Source: Marisediminitalea alba (GTDB lineage Bacteria > Pseudomonadota > Gammaproteobacteria > Enterobacterales > Alteromonadaceae). Taken from it: DNA of 64,000 nt. The notes beneath the pieces were generated by a model, which ran no database searches, was not told the origin of the DNA, and saw only the letters and a list, made by a program, of their open reading frames with translations. Positions 18,333 through 27,222 of this stretch are shown in pieces. Location of the stretch: positions 1 to 64,000 of the forward strand of contig NZ_PVNP01000049.1 of the NCBI RefSeq assembly GCF_002993365.1, given 5' to 3'. Position 1 is the stretch's first letter. Each line of letters starts with the position of its first letter. Made by a program: the position numbers and the translations under genes.

Positions 18333-18461
18333 TTTATCCCTGAGTTGCTTTTTAAGCAGGCAATTCAGGCATAAACAGGGTTGATCTGGCACAGTTTGTT
18401 ACTGGCTAAAACCCGCTATGCTGTATCTACTAAAAGAGAAAAACGCGACCGGGGACAGCTT

Positions 18462-20294
18462 ATGAGTAGCACGCCACAGCAAGTTATCGATTTTCTGAAA
18501 ACGTCAGCACCGTTTGACCAGTTGAAAAATGAATTGCGCGAAGAGCTGGCGCAAAAAGCGCGGCTTATCTACCTGGCTAAGGAAAGCCAGGAAACGCTAC
18601 TCAAGGAAAATGCCGGTCGTCTGTTTCTTATTCAAAGCGGCCAGTTCTCGGTGAAAGACAGTGACGGACCCCAGCGCCACTTAAGTGAAGGCGATTACTT
18701 TGGTTTTCATGCCCTGATTGATGGTGTGACCTACCCGTTGGAAGTAGAAGTCGACTCGCCGGGGCTGGTGTATTCGTTTAGCGAGGCCGCGTTTAAAAAA
18801 TCCCTGGAAATGCCGGAAATCGCCAACTTCTTCCTGGGCACCAAAAGTGAGGCCCTGCAAAATCAGGCGGTGCAGGACTCAAACTCCATGTGGCTGTATA
18901 AAGCCCTGTCTGAAGTGATTGAGCGTGCACCGGTAAAAGTAGATGTGAATCTGTCTGTACAGCAAGCTGCCGAGGTGATGTCAGAGAGTAATGTGTCGTC
19001 GTTGCTGATCACCGAAAATGACAAACTGGCTGGCATAGTGACCGACCGTGATTTACGTAACAGGGTAGTAGCCACCGGCCTGGATGTTGGTCTGCCGGTC
19101 AAATCTATCATGACAGAAAAACCGGCCATGATTATTCAGAACCGCACTATGTTTGATGCCATGGCGCTGATGACGGAGCGTAACATCCACCATCTTCCGG
19201 TTGTCGATCGCACTACTCGGGAGCCGATGGGGATGGTCACCGCATCCGATGTAATACGGCATCAAAAAGGTAATGTGCTGTTTATTATAGGCGAGCTGTC
19301 CAAGGCCGAAAATCTGTACGAACTTACCCGTCTGTCCTGGCAAATGCCCCATTACTTTGCTACCCATGCCAAACGGCCCGGCGACTTTGATATTGCCGGT
19401 AAAGTACTGGCACAGGCCACCGATATCATGACCCGCAAGCTGATTAGTTATTATCAGCAGCAACACGGCCCGGCTCCACTTGATTATGCGTGGATAGTCT
19501 ATGGCTCACAGGCCCGGGAAGACCAGACCATGGGGTCAGATCAGGACAACGGCTTATTACTGGAGCGCGAGCCCAATCAGGAGGAAGCCGAGTATTTTGC
19601 CGGTATGGCAGAGTATGTATGTAAAGGGCTTGGTAAGTGTGGGATAAAACTGTGCCCGGGTAATATCATGGCCAGTAACCCGGATCTCAGGCTATCGCTC
19701 GATGCTGCGGTAAATGAGGCTAAAGGCTGGGTAGCTCAGCCAACCAATAAAGCCATAATGTATTTTAATATTTTCCTGGATGCCCGGGCGGCAGCCGGTG
19801 ATGTGGATTTATTCAGAAAAATGCAGATGGCCCGGGCGCCTTTATTGAAGCAGCCTATGTTTTTGGCCGCGCTGGCACGTCAGGCCAATGATGCCTCGGT
19901 GCCCCTGTCGATGTTTAAGAAGTTTACCTATGAAAAAGGTCACACCGTTAAAGATGCCATAGACCTGAAGGTGAGGGCTATTGCCATTATTAATAACCTG
20001 GTGCGGCTTTATGCGCTGGCAAACGGCCTGACCATGCCGTCCACCCTGGGGCGGCTTGCCGCGCTGCCGGCCGGCGCCGGACTATCGAGCCGCGATGCAG
20101 ATAACCTGCGGGATATCTGGTTGTTCTTAAACCGCCTGCGCTGGCGTCATCAGCTACATAATAAAGTGACCAATAATCTGGTGTCTGTGAGCGACTTGTC
20201 GTCGATTGAAAAACACCAGCTTAAGGCGGCTTTTCAAGCCATAGAGCGAGCCCAACAGGCCGCTGTTATGAAGTTCTCTGGTGGAATGTCCTGA
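18462..20294 (+). CDS. cNMP-binding, CBS and DUF294 nucleotidyltransferase-like protein
   Basis: 610-residue cytoplasmic protein. Order of domains: cyclic-nucleotide-binding-like fold about 20-140 (LFLIQSGQFSV, LSEGDYFGFHALI), paired CBS domains about 160-275 (VMSESNVSSLLITE, GIVTDRDLRNRV, MTERNIHHLPVVD), then a GlnD-like nucleotidyltransferase core about 320-450 with GSQAREDQTMGSDQDNGLL near residue 349 and the DUF294 C-terminal region to the end. ATG 18462 is chosen since GGGGACA lies upstream; the frame is open 27 codons further. In Vibrio and relatives the same gene accompanies the acs/crbS cluster and a DnaQ-like exonuclease, as here. Probably a regulatory nucleotidyltransferase; target unknown. 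Confidence 0.88.
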   Translation: MSSTPQQVIDFLKTSAPFDQLKNELREELAQKARLIYLAKESQETLLKENAGRLFLIQSGQFSVKDSDGPQRHLSEGDYFGFHALIDGVTYPLEVEVDSPGLVYSFSEAAFKKSLEMPEIANFFLGTKSEALQNQAVQDSNSMWLYKALSEVIERAPVKVDVNLSVQQAAEVMSESNVSSLLITENDKLAGIVTDRDLRNRVVATGLDVGLPVKSIMTEKPAMIIQNRTMFDAMALMTERNIHHLPVVDRTTREPMGMVTASDVIRHQKGNVLFIIGELSKAENLYELTRLSWQMPHYFATHAKRPGDFDIAGKVLAQATDIMTRKLISYYQQQHGPAPLDYAWIVYGSQAREDQTMGSDQDNGLLLEREPNQEEAEYFAGMAEYVCKGLGKCGIKLCPGNIMASNPDLRLSLDAAVNEAKGWVAQPTNKAIMYFNIFLDARAAAGDVDLFRKMQMARAPLLKQPMFLAALARQANDASVPLSMFKKFTYEKGHTVKDAIDLKVRAIAIINNLVRLYALANGLTMPSTLGRLAALPAGAGLSSRDADNLRDIWLFLNRLRWRHQLHNKVTNNLVSVSDLSSIEKHQLKAAFQAIERAQQAAVMKFSGGMS

Positions 20295-20295
20295 T

Positions 20296-21003
20296 ATGTC
20301 GACACCACAACAGCCTCCAATCTGGCGGCGCATACAGCAGTGGCTGAGCGGCGGAGCAGCGCTACCAGAGAGTCGTAAACACCAAATGCTCAGGGATGTC
20401 CCCTTGCTGGCGGTGGATCTGGAACTGACCTCGCTGGACCCACAGAAAGCCAAGATAACGTCGATTGGCTGGACTGAAGGGAAAGCGGGCAGTATCGATC
20501 TGAGCAATTGCTATTATGCGGTGGTCAGGGCATCCGGCGATTTGGAACAAAGCCCGGTTATCCATGGCCTGACAGCTGATGAAATTGCCCGGGGAGCACA
20601 TATTAAAGAGGCGCTTGAGCAACTGGTGCCGTATGCGCAAACCCATGTCTGGGTATTTCATAACGCCGGGCTGGACTTAGCTGTACTGGATAAAGTGCTG
20701 GCCGCTAACGATATGTATCTGCCAGAGGTGATTACCATTGATACGTTGAAGCTGGCGGTGTATCAGTTGCAAAAACAGCACGACGTACTGCCGCCTAACA
20801 GCGCTACCCTGACTGTTTGTCGGCAGCGATTAAATTTACCGCTGGCGCCCGCGCACAACGCCCTTGATGATGCGATGGCCACTTTGCAGCTCTGGTTTGC
20901 GCAATATTACAGCATGGACCCCAGCGGCAAGATGAGTTTGCAGGATATTGCCCACACTCAGGCAGTCGGATGCAAAAATTTAGGAAAAAGTTCGAATAAG
21001 TGA
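20296..21003 (+). CDS. DnaQ-like 3'-5' exonuclease (DEDDh)
   Basis: 235-residue protein of the DNA polymerase III epsilon-like exonuclease family. Exo I is visible as LLAVDLELTSLDP (D and E), Exo II as WVFHNAGLDLAVLD, and Exo III as APAHNALDDAMAT (H and D of the DEDDh set). A basic N-terminal stretch of about 35 residues precedes the fold. ATG 20296, one base after the stop of the DUF294 gene, is preferred to a GTG at 20281 inside it. Spacing shows translational coupling with the DUF294 protein, so the two probably work together. It is not the replicative dnaQ by length and context; its substrate is unknown. Confidence 0.87.
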   Translation: MSTPQQPPIWRRIQQWLSGGAALPESRKHQMLRDVPLLAVDLELTSLDPQKAKITSIGWTEGKAGSIDLSNCYYAVVRASGDLEQSPVIHGLTADEIARGAHIKEALEQLVPYAQTHVWVFHNAGLDLAVLDKVLAANDMYLPEVITIDTLKLAVYQLQKQHDVLPPNSATLTVCRQRLNLPLAPAHNALDDAMATLQLWFAQYYSMDPSGKMSLQDIAHTQAVGCKNLGKSSNK

Positions 21004-21066
21004 TTGACAAGATTAGCCCAAGAGCGTATCTTTCCGCCCGCGTTGAGCAACGAGCTAAACGCAAAG

Positions 21067-21153
21067 GCCCAGGTGGTGAAATTGGTAGACACGCTAGCTT
21101 CAGGTGCTAGTGACCTCACGGTCGTGGCGGTTCAAGTCCGCCCCTGGGCACCA
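21067..21153 (+). tRNA. tRNA-Leu (anticodon CAG)
   Basis: 87-base class II tRNA. The acceptor stem GCCCAGG (21067-21073) pairs with CCTGGGC, followed by encoded ACCA ending at 21153. The D-arm region GGTGAAATTGGTAGAC, the anticodon loop TTCAGGT with CAG at 21101-21103, a long variable arm (TGACCTCACGGTCG) and the T-loop GTTCAAGTC are all recognisable and close to E. coli leuQ/P/V. It reads CUG codons. Confidence 0.97.
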
Positions 21154-21326
21154 TTCCTCGAAAGACGTTTTAAATTCTCTATTCGTAAGCAAATCCAAAC
21201 GTTTATCAGATCGGCGGACTAATCCAGCCGAAAATCACAGATTTTCGTCGTTCATCCGTACGCGAAGCAGTGCTTCGCATAAAATGTACGGCTTCACCCA
21301 CCCCTGGGCACCATTCCTCGAAAGAC
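21141..21326 (+). repeat. Direct repeat of the tRNA-Leu 3' end, 160 bases apart
   Basis: CCCCTGGGCACCATTCCTCG followed by AAAGAC occurs at 21141-21166 (the true tRNA end and its downstream flank) and again, identical over 26 bases, at 21301-21326. The second copy has no tRNA body before it. This is either an att-like duplication from integration and loss of a small element, or the trace of a deleted second tRNA gene in tandem. Confidence 0.85.
21225..21273 (+). repeat. Hairpin repeat, copy 1
   Basis: A 49-base sequence starting CAGCCGAAAATCACAGATTT and ending GCGAAGCAGTGC; it contains the perfect stem CGAAAATC-ACA-GATTTTCG (21229-21247). A near copy (47 of 49 bases) is at 21516-21564. Immediately beyond, CGAAGCA-G-TGCTTCG makes a second palindrome (21264-21278). 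It resembles dispersed intergenic hairpin elements rather than a terminator. Confidence 0.8.
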
Positions 21327-21481
21327 TCTCAAAAAATCAAACTCCCGATTTATAAAACTAGCAGGACAAGACCTGTTGGTGACTGTTTAATTAATAAAGC
21401 TCCCGCTAACAGTTCATATGTGTATTACATCCCTGTAGCACCGTCCAGCCACGCCATCCGGGCGTGTCGTTCTTCGTGCTG

Positions 21482-21502
21482 CGTTATGCCACTGGCATAA
21501 CG
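21482..21502 (+). repeat. Perfect inverted repeat CGTTATGCCA-C-TGGCATAACG
   Basis: Ten-base arms with one central base, lying between the two copies of the 49-base hairpin repeat. Part of the palindrome-rich stretch after tRNA-Leu. Confidence 0.75.
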
Positions 21503-21515
21503 GTCACTCATTACC

Positions 21516-21564
21516 CAGCCGAAAATCACAGATTTTCGTCGTTCCTCTGTACGCGAAGCAGTGC
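21516..21564 (+). repeat. Hairpin repeat, copy 2
   Basis: Second copy of the 49-base repeat, differing from copy 1 at two positions (TTCATCC against TTCCTCT). It retains the CGAAAATC-ACA-GATTTTCG stem but lacks the complete second palindrome, continuing GCAGTGCGTAATT. The whole interval 21154-21705 has no gene I can support. Confidence 0.8.
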
Positions 21565-21705
21565 GTAATTAAACGCGATTTCAGTAAATTTTAATCTGCG
21601 TAGCGTACGCCCTGGCAGAATTGCTGCTAATATAGCGCCACGTTATCCGGCGACATTAATTTTTGCGCCATCTGCCGTTCTCATTGTTCACTATTCAGGA
21701 TCACC

Positions 21706-22254
21706 ATGGCACTTAAAGCAACCATTTTTAAAGCAGACCTGTCGATCACCGATATGGACCGCAACTATTACAACGACCATAACCTGACCATTGCCCGGCA
21801 TCCGTCTGAAAATGATGCGCGTATGATGCTGCGAATTATTGCGTTCATCGTGAACGCGCATGAGCGACTGCAGTTCACTAAGGGATTATCCGATGATGAT
21901 GAACCGGACCTGTGGCAAAAGAACTTCAGTGATGAGATTGAGCTGTGGATTGAATTAGGCCAACCCTCAGAACAACGTATTAAGAAAGGCTGTAATCAAA
22001 GCCAGCAGATGCTGATTTACTCCTACGCCGACAACAGCTTTGATGCCTGGTGGAAAAAGGAACAAAACAAGCTGCAAACCCGCAAGAATCTCTCGGTGTT
22101 TACGGTGCCTGAAGAACTGGCTTCCACGCTGGAAAACGTCGTGCAACGCTCAATGCAAATTCAGGTTACTGTACAGGACGGTCAGATGTGGCTGACTATC
22201 GAAGGGCCGGATGTCACGGAAAGTGTTGAAGTGGCTATTGAACAGCACATGTAG
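21706..22254 (+). CDS. yaeQ: YaeQ family protein
   Basis: 182 residues (E. coli YaeQ has 181). The start MALKATIFKADLSITDMDRN, ARHPSENDARMMLRIIAF, DLWQKNFSDEIELWIELGQP and RIKKGCNQSQQMLIYSYAD match the family well. YaeQ proteins have a PD-(D/E)XK nuclease-like fold by structure, but their biological role is not settled; E. coli yaeQ was once linked to suppression of rfaH loss. AGGAT lies 6 bases before the ATG. Single gene between the repeat-rich interval and a hairpin. Confidence 0.93.
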   Translation: MALKATIFKADLSITDMDRNYYNDHNLTIARHPSENDARMMLRIIAFIVNAHERLQFTKGLSDDDEPDLWQKNFSDEIELWIELGQPSEQRIKKGCNQSQQMLIYSYADNSFDAWWKKEQNKLQTRKNLSVFTVPEELASTLENVVQRSMQIQVTVQDGQMWLTIEGPDVTESVEVAIEQHM

Positions 22255-22265
22255 CAGGCGGTAAG

Positions 22266-22290
22266 CGACGGACGTCTGGAACGTCCGTCG
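22266..22290 (+). terminator. Hairpin after yaeQ, probable terminator
   Basis: CGACGGACGT (22266-22275), loop CTGGA, ACGTCCGTCG (22281-22290): a perfect ten-base stem 12 bases after the yaeQ stop. The following TGTATTGTTC is only moderately T-rich, so it is a weaker terminator or serves both convergent genes. Confidence 0.6.
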
Positions 22291-22316
22291 TGTATTGTTC
22301 GGTAGCAGGAGAACGG

Positions 22317-23084
22317 CTAGTTGAACAGACCGTTAAGTTTGTCTTTGCCTTTTTCCATTAACTTGTCTTTTTCTTCCTCAAGTTTTTCTTTGGCTTTATC
22401 GGCTACCACTTTTTTCGCTTCGGCTTTTGCCTGTTTAATAGCGTTATCCAGCATTTGTTGCACAATAGCAGCACCCACCTGGTCAGCCGGCAAACCGTCG
22501 GGCTTACCAATTGAACCGGCGTTAAAGGTGGGCAGGGTAACTTCATAAGCCTTTTTATCAATCTCAAATTCCCCGGTGTCGAGGTTTTCAAAATTCAGCA
22601 CCAGTTTAGCGTTGCTAACGGTAACCTGATCGACAATCAGTTTCGGACTCGGAGATGAAGGATCAGCGGGCTGCTCATTGCCGCCTTCAGGCAGATTGGC
22701 GGTCAGGTTGTTCTTAAGCACTACCAGATTGCCCTGGCCTTTGCTATCCAGCTCATACAGGATTTCCGGACCGTCAACGGTGACTTCCTGAATACGGTAA
22801 GGCTCTTCGGTAGAACCGCCTAAGTCCAGGGTGATACCGGTGAGGCTGAGGGCGTCTTCATCGCTAAAACCATCCGGGTTTTCCACGTCGATATCGTTTA
22901 TGGTCAGGCGGCCTTCACTGAAAGACAAATCTACCGAAGCCACGCTCACCGGGGTGTCTAAATACTTGGTTCCCTGGGTTTCTATCTGCGAGCGGATAAA
23001 TTCATTGGCACCGCTGGCGAGATACACCACGCCACCCACAACGGCGGCAATCACTACCAATAAAATGATAAGAACTTTTTTCAT
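22317..23084 (-). CDS. Membrane-anchored AsmA-like protein
   Basis: 255 residues. One N-terminal TM helix (MKKVLIILLVVIAAVVGGVV) anchors a periplasmic beta-rich domain with the AsmA-type pattern: VSVASVDLSFSEGRLTINDI, VENPDGFSDEDALSLTGI, VTVDGPEILYEL and VTVSNAKLVLNFENLD. The C-terminal 60 residues are charged and helical with many Lys, Ala and Glu. AAGGGAAG lies before the ATG. AsmA-like proteins take part in lipid transfer or outer-membrane homeostasis, but this is a short member and its role is unknown. Its neighbours give no pathway. Confidence 0.75.
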   Translation of the reverse strand: MKKVLIILLVVIAAVVGGVVYLASGANEFIRSQIETQGTKYLDTPVSVASVDLSFSEGRLTINDIDVENPDGFSDEDALSLTGITLDLGGSTEEPYRIQEVTVDGPEILYELDSKGQGNLVVLKNNLTANLPEGGNEQPADPSSPSPKLIVDQVTVSNAKLVLNFENLDTGEFEIDKKAYEVTLPTFNAGSIGKPDGLPADQVGAAIVQQMLDNAIKQAKAEAKKVVADKAKEKLEEEKDKLMEKGKDKLNGLFN

Positions 23085-23251
23085 TACGCTTCCCTTTATC
23101 TAATGAGTTATACGCATCCTACTACAAAATACGCAACGGCAAACAATGCTCGCGATGAAATCCCTGCACTGCTGTTTAATAACTACGGTAAACCGCTTAA
23201 AAAGTATCATTTCGCAACGAGTCGACAACCGCTAAGTCGCAAATTACCTGT

Positions 23252-23536
23252 TTAGGATTCTGAGCTGTTAAATAAACCGGAGCTAAAGCTAAGACCGCCT
23301 ACACCAAGCACAAAACCGAAATCATACCAACCACCATTGTTGTAAATGGCATAGATTGCTACATCATCGAAAATCAATGAGGCGAGCCAGGAAAAGATAA
23401 TGATTAGCCCGTGCCATAAACCGTGTAAAAAGCCCACTTTATCGGCCTGCTGTGCTTGCTCAAAGGTCATTTGGTCAGCACAACCAGTAAGCAACAATAC
23501 TGCCACTGCCAGCATGATCAATTTGGTCTTTGCCAT
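23252..23536 (-). CDS. Small membrane lipoprotein of unknown function
   Basis: 95 residues starting MAKTKLIMLAVAVLLLTGCA: the lipobox LTGC gives Cys at about residue 19. A hydrophobic segment (LWHGLIIIFSWLASLIFDD) follows, then a glycine-rich aromatic C-terminus. The frame is open 49 codons upstream, but ATG 23536, with AAGGAAA in front and a proper signal sequence, is the real start. Similar small lipoproteins with this hydrophobic block and a Tyr-Asp-Phe-Gly motif occur in other marine gammaproteobacteria; I cannot name a function. Confidence 0.7.
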   Translation of the reverse strand: MAKTKLIMLAVAVLLLTGCADQMTFEQAQQADKVGFLHGLWHGLIIIFSWLASLIFDDVAIYAIYNNGGWYDFGFVLGVGGLSFSSGLFNSSES

Positions 23537-23606
23537 AAGTATTTCCTTATCCGGGGGAACCTGTTGGCAGATTAACAAACTCTGTCTCCGTTGTGCATGG
23601 CTCAGG

Positions 23607-24356
23607 TTAATTTTTGTGCGATAACAGTTCGGTAATTGCTTGTGCCACCAGAGCTGGTTGGTCTTTATGGGGTTGATGGCCAAATTGTTTTGAGCGGATA
23701 TGCCAGGCCTGTTCTGAATTTGAAATCAGTGCCTGATGCAAGGCAAGCCACTGCTGTTTGCCTTGCTCGGTTTCTTCAAAAAACAAGGGGTCTGCTGCGC
23801 GTCTGGTGGAGGTAAACAAAGCGACGGGTAAATCTTCGGGCAGTGGATAGGTGTCGATAGCGGCATCGTCGAGTTGTTGACTCAGTAATTGATACTGGGC
23901 CAATAGGTGAGCAGGCAGGTACTGCTGCATCAGCTCGTCATCTGCGGCAATACGCTGGCTATCAATGGCTTTAAACTGGCGTCGCTGGCTGAGTACGGTA
24001 GGCTCGAGTAATACCACACCGTGGATTAACTCGGGCGTAAGCTCGGCGACCTGCGAAACAATCAGCCCGCCATAAGAATGGCCCACTAGAACGATCTGCT
24101 CACCCTGAAAAGGCTTAAGCTGGCTAATCAGATACTGCACGTCCTCGGCAATGCTGGTGGGTTTTGCATTTGCTTGCGCAATACTCGGGCGGGTATAGGT
24201 TATTACTTTATAGTCGGCTGGAAGATGTTTTAACAGCGGCGCCCAGCTTTGTGCTGTTTGGCCAAAACCGGCCTCAAACACAACCACCGTGGCAAGCACG
24301 GGTCTGGCTGATAACAGCAGAATAAGGAGTAAGCAAAGGTGAATGATTTTGTGCAT
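23607..24356 (-). CDS. Alpha/beta hydrolase, exported
   Basis: About 249 residues with a signal peptide (MHKIIHLCLLLILLLSARPV). The fold is shown by VVVFEAGFGQ (strand with oxyanion residues), the nucleophile elbow VLVGHSYGG and VVLLEPTVL. The catalytic His is probably in SKQFGHQPHKD near the C-terminus. ATG 24356 gives a standard signal peptide; an in-frame ATG at 24389 would add 11 residues and neither has a good ribosome binding site. Specific substrate cannot be read. It stands between the M16 protease and the small lipoprotein, all on the minus strand. Confidence 0.8.
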   Translation of the reverse strand: MHKIIHLCLLLILLLSARPVLATVVVFEAGFGQTAQSWAPLLKHLPADYKVITYTRPSIAQANAKPTSIAEDVQYLISQLKPFQGEQIVLVGHSYGGLIVSQVAELTPELIHGVVLLEPTVLSQRRQFKAIDSQRIAADDELMQQYLPAHLLAQYQLLSQQLDDAAIDTYPLPEDLPVALFTSTRRAADPLFFEETEQGKQQWLALHQALISNSEQAWHIRSKQFGHQPHKDQPALVAQAITELLSHKN

Positions 24357-24435
24357 AACAGGCCTGTTGATAAAGGTAAAAAACAGCATGTTAGCGGGCA
24401 GGGGGTAAAGGCGGGGTCAAACAACAGGGTAAAAT

Positions 24436-24459
24436 TGCCAGCGGCATAGGCCGCTGGCA
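24436..24459 (-). terminator. Hairpin after the M16 protease
   Basis: TGCCAGCGGC (24436-24445), loop ATAG, GCCGCTGGCA (24450-24459): a perfect ten-base stem just beyond the M16 stop on the minus strand, followed by AATTTTACCC. Confidence 0.65.
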
Positions 24460-24467
24460 GACAGAGG

Positions 24468-27222
24468 TTACAGGCTGTTCATGCTCTGTACCGAAACCGG
24501 ACCAAGGCCAGCGGCTTCAACTTCAGCTTTAATTTTCTCGGCATCACCAATGATAAGCCAGGTCAGCTTATCCGGATGAATAACTTGTGCTGCAGCTTCA
24601 TTAAGGTCGTCCAGGGTGAGGCCGTTGTATTTTTCTACCAGAGTTTCCGGGTAGTTATACTGGCGGTTAAAACGGCTACTGGAAAGCAGGCTGCCCAGCA
24701 CCGAACCGGCAGTTTCAAACTGCCCTGGCAGCGAGCGTACTTCATCCAGACGCGCACGTTCAAGTTCCATGGCCATTGGCGGCTTGTCACCTAAGTAACC
24801 ATTCAGCTCTTTCTTCAGCTCCAGTAAAGACGGGCCGGTCTGGTCGGTCTGAACCGGTGCATACACCATAAACGGACGCTGGCCTCGGGCATCCTGCAGG
24901 AAGGTATAAGCGCCGTAGGACCAGCCTTTATCTTCACGCAGGTTCATATTAACCCGGGCTGTAAACGCACCACCTAAGGTCAGGTTCATCGCCTCGATGG
25001 CAATGTTGTTGTCGATACCTGTGGGCGGTGCTAAATGAGCAGCCAGAATCAGCGACTGCTGCGATCCCGGACGGTCAATAATAATCGCCTGGCCCTGTTC
25101 AGGTAGTTCGGCCTGAGCGATTTGCTTACTGCCTTTGCTACCCGACACTTTCCACTTACCAAACTCTTTCTCAAGCGCTGGCTTAATCTCGTTTAAGGTA
25201 GTGTCACCAACCACGAAGATAGTGGCATTATCCGGGCGCAACCAGGTGTTTTTAAAGGTAACCAGATCGCTGCGAGTTATTGCCTGTACATCTTCAGCCG
25301 TACCGGTGCCGGTAAACGGAATACCGTAGGCATGGTCGTCACCGTAAATAAGCGGTGGCAGCAGAGTCAGGGCAATACTTACCGGACGGGTCTTCTGCTG
25401 AGCAATATTACTTAATATAAGTGCACGCTGACGCTCAATCTCTTCCTTGTCAAAGGAGGGATCTTTAAGGATATCACCCAGTAAGGCCAGTGATGGCTTC
25501 ATGTTTTCCTTCAGCATCGACATGCTGACGGTGGTGGTGTCGAGATTAGAGCCACTGTTTAAGTTAGTACCCAGTTGCTCCAGTTCGGCTGCCAGCTCAA
25601 GTGCGTCATAGTCACCGGCACCTTCATCCAGCATTCGGGTGGTAAAGCTGGCAAGGCCCAGTTTGCCGCCTGCATCTGCTGCATAACCGGCATCAAATTG
25701 CACTGCCACATTCACTAAGGGTACCGTAGAGCGCTGTGCGAATACCACTTTGATGCCATTCGATAACTCGGTTTCAGTCACTTGTGGGAAGCTTAGCTGG
25801 GTTTCTGCATCAATTGACGGCAGGCCAGTGCTGCGGTCAACGCCTTCTGCTTTGGCGGTATGCTCTTCGAACGGCACAAAGGTAATCTGATGCCAGCCAT
25901 CTCCCAACCATTGCTGGGCGGCCGCTTTAACCTTCTTTGGGGTTGAATTAGCCAGTTCTTCTAATTCAGTTTTGAAGTAATTGGGATCGCCGGCAATGTA
26001 TTCACCGGTAGCCAGGGTATCGGCCTTCCCGCCAAAGCCGCCAACTTCCTCAAGGCCACGAATAATCGAGGCGCGGCGCTTGGTGGATACCAGCTCTACC
26101 TCATCACGGCTGGGGCCTTTACGTAAGAATTCGGCGATGATTTTATCCATTTCGCGTTCAACTTTAGCCGGCATCCTCACCGGCTTTGACGTCAACGCTG
26201 ACACCAAAAATCGAAGCCATCTGCAGTTCATAGTTAAACACGGAGGCGTTGGTAGCGATTTGCTGATCGTAAACCAGCTCTTTATACATCCGTGAATTCT
26301 TACCATCGCCTAACACACTTGCTGCAATAAACAGGTCAGTGGCGGTCGGACTGGTATTTTCAGGCGACACCCACAAACGGTAGATGCGGGTTTGCGGTAC
26401 CTTATCCTGAATAATTTCGCGGGTATTGGCTTTACGCTCTGGTACCCAGGATTGCCATTTGGCCAGGGCCGGGCCCGGCTCAATATCGCCAAAGTATTTG
26501 TCGACCAGAGGCTTGGCCTCGGCGGCGTTTATATCACCACTTAGCACTAAAATGGCATTGTTAGGCCCGTAATACTGATTAAACCAGCCTTTCACATCAT
26601 CCAGCGAGGCCGAGTTGAGATCCTCCATCGAGCCGATAACCGTGTGATTGTATGGATGGCCGCTGGGAAACAGGGCTTCAACTACATGATTAAACAAGGT
26701 GCCGTAGGGCTGATCTTCGCCCTGACGTTTTTCGTTTTGTACAACGCCTCGTTGCTCGTCGAGCTTGTCCTGGGTTACCGCACCGAGTAAATGCCCCATG
26801 CGATCTGATTCCATCCATAAAATCCTGTCGAGGGCTGGGGTGGGAACGGTCTGGAAATAGTTAGTGCGGTCAAAGTTAGTGGTGCCGTTCAGACCTGTAG
26901 CGCCAGCCTCCTGTAATGGGCCGAACCACTCGTCATCGTAGTTTTCAGAACCATTGAACATCAGGTGCTCAAATAAGTGAGCAAAACCTGATTTTCCTTC
27001 CGGCTCATCCTTAGAGCCCACTTTGTACCATACCGCTACCGCTACTACCGGCGCTTTGCGGTCTTCATGAACAATAACGGTGAGGCCGTTATCGGTGGTA
27101 AATTTCTCGTAGTCGATGTTAATGTCGTCTTTGGCAAACGCAGCAGTTATACATAAACCACTGAGTGCCAGCACACCAACGCCTAGTTTCAGGCCTTTGG
27201 TGAGGTGCTTGATTACTGTCAT
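24468..27222 (-). pseudogene. M16 zinc metalloprotease (pitrilysin family), interrupted by a one-base frameshift
   Basis: A signal peptide-bearing periplasmic peptidase made of two M16 halves. Frame 1 (27222 to stop 26164) has MTVIKHLTKGLKLGVGVLAL, the inverted zinc motif HLFEHLMFNG and the downstream Glu in DEQRGVVQNEKRQGED. It breaks at VDVKAGEDAG-stop. Frame 2 resumes at once with AKVEREMDKIIAEFLRKGPS and runs to 24468 with the inactive C-terminal half. Deleting one base of GCCGGCT (about 26167-26172) gives GEDAAKVERE and a single 917-residue protein, a normal length. The ATG at 27222 is preferred over 27231 since AAGGA overlaps the latter. Either a real recent mutation or a sequence error; the rest of both frames is intact. 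Confidence 0.85.

Noticed and set aside
21004..21500. Frames of 72-83 residues across tRNA-Leu and its repeats
   Set aside because: They read through a tRNA and palindromic repeats; not protein-like.
26164..26175. Programmed ribosomal frameshift in the M16 gene
   Set aside because: No slippery X-XXY-YYZ heptamer or clear downstream structure at the junction; a mutation or sequence error is simpler.
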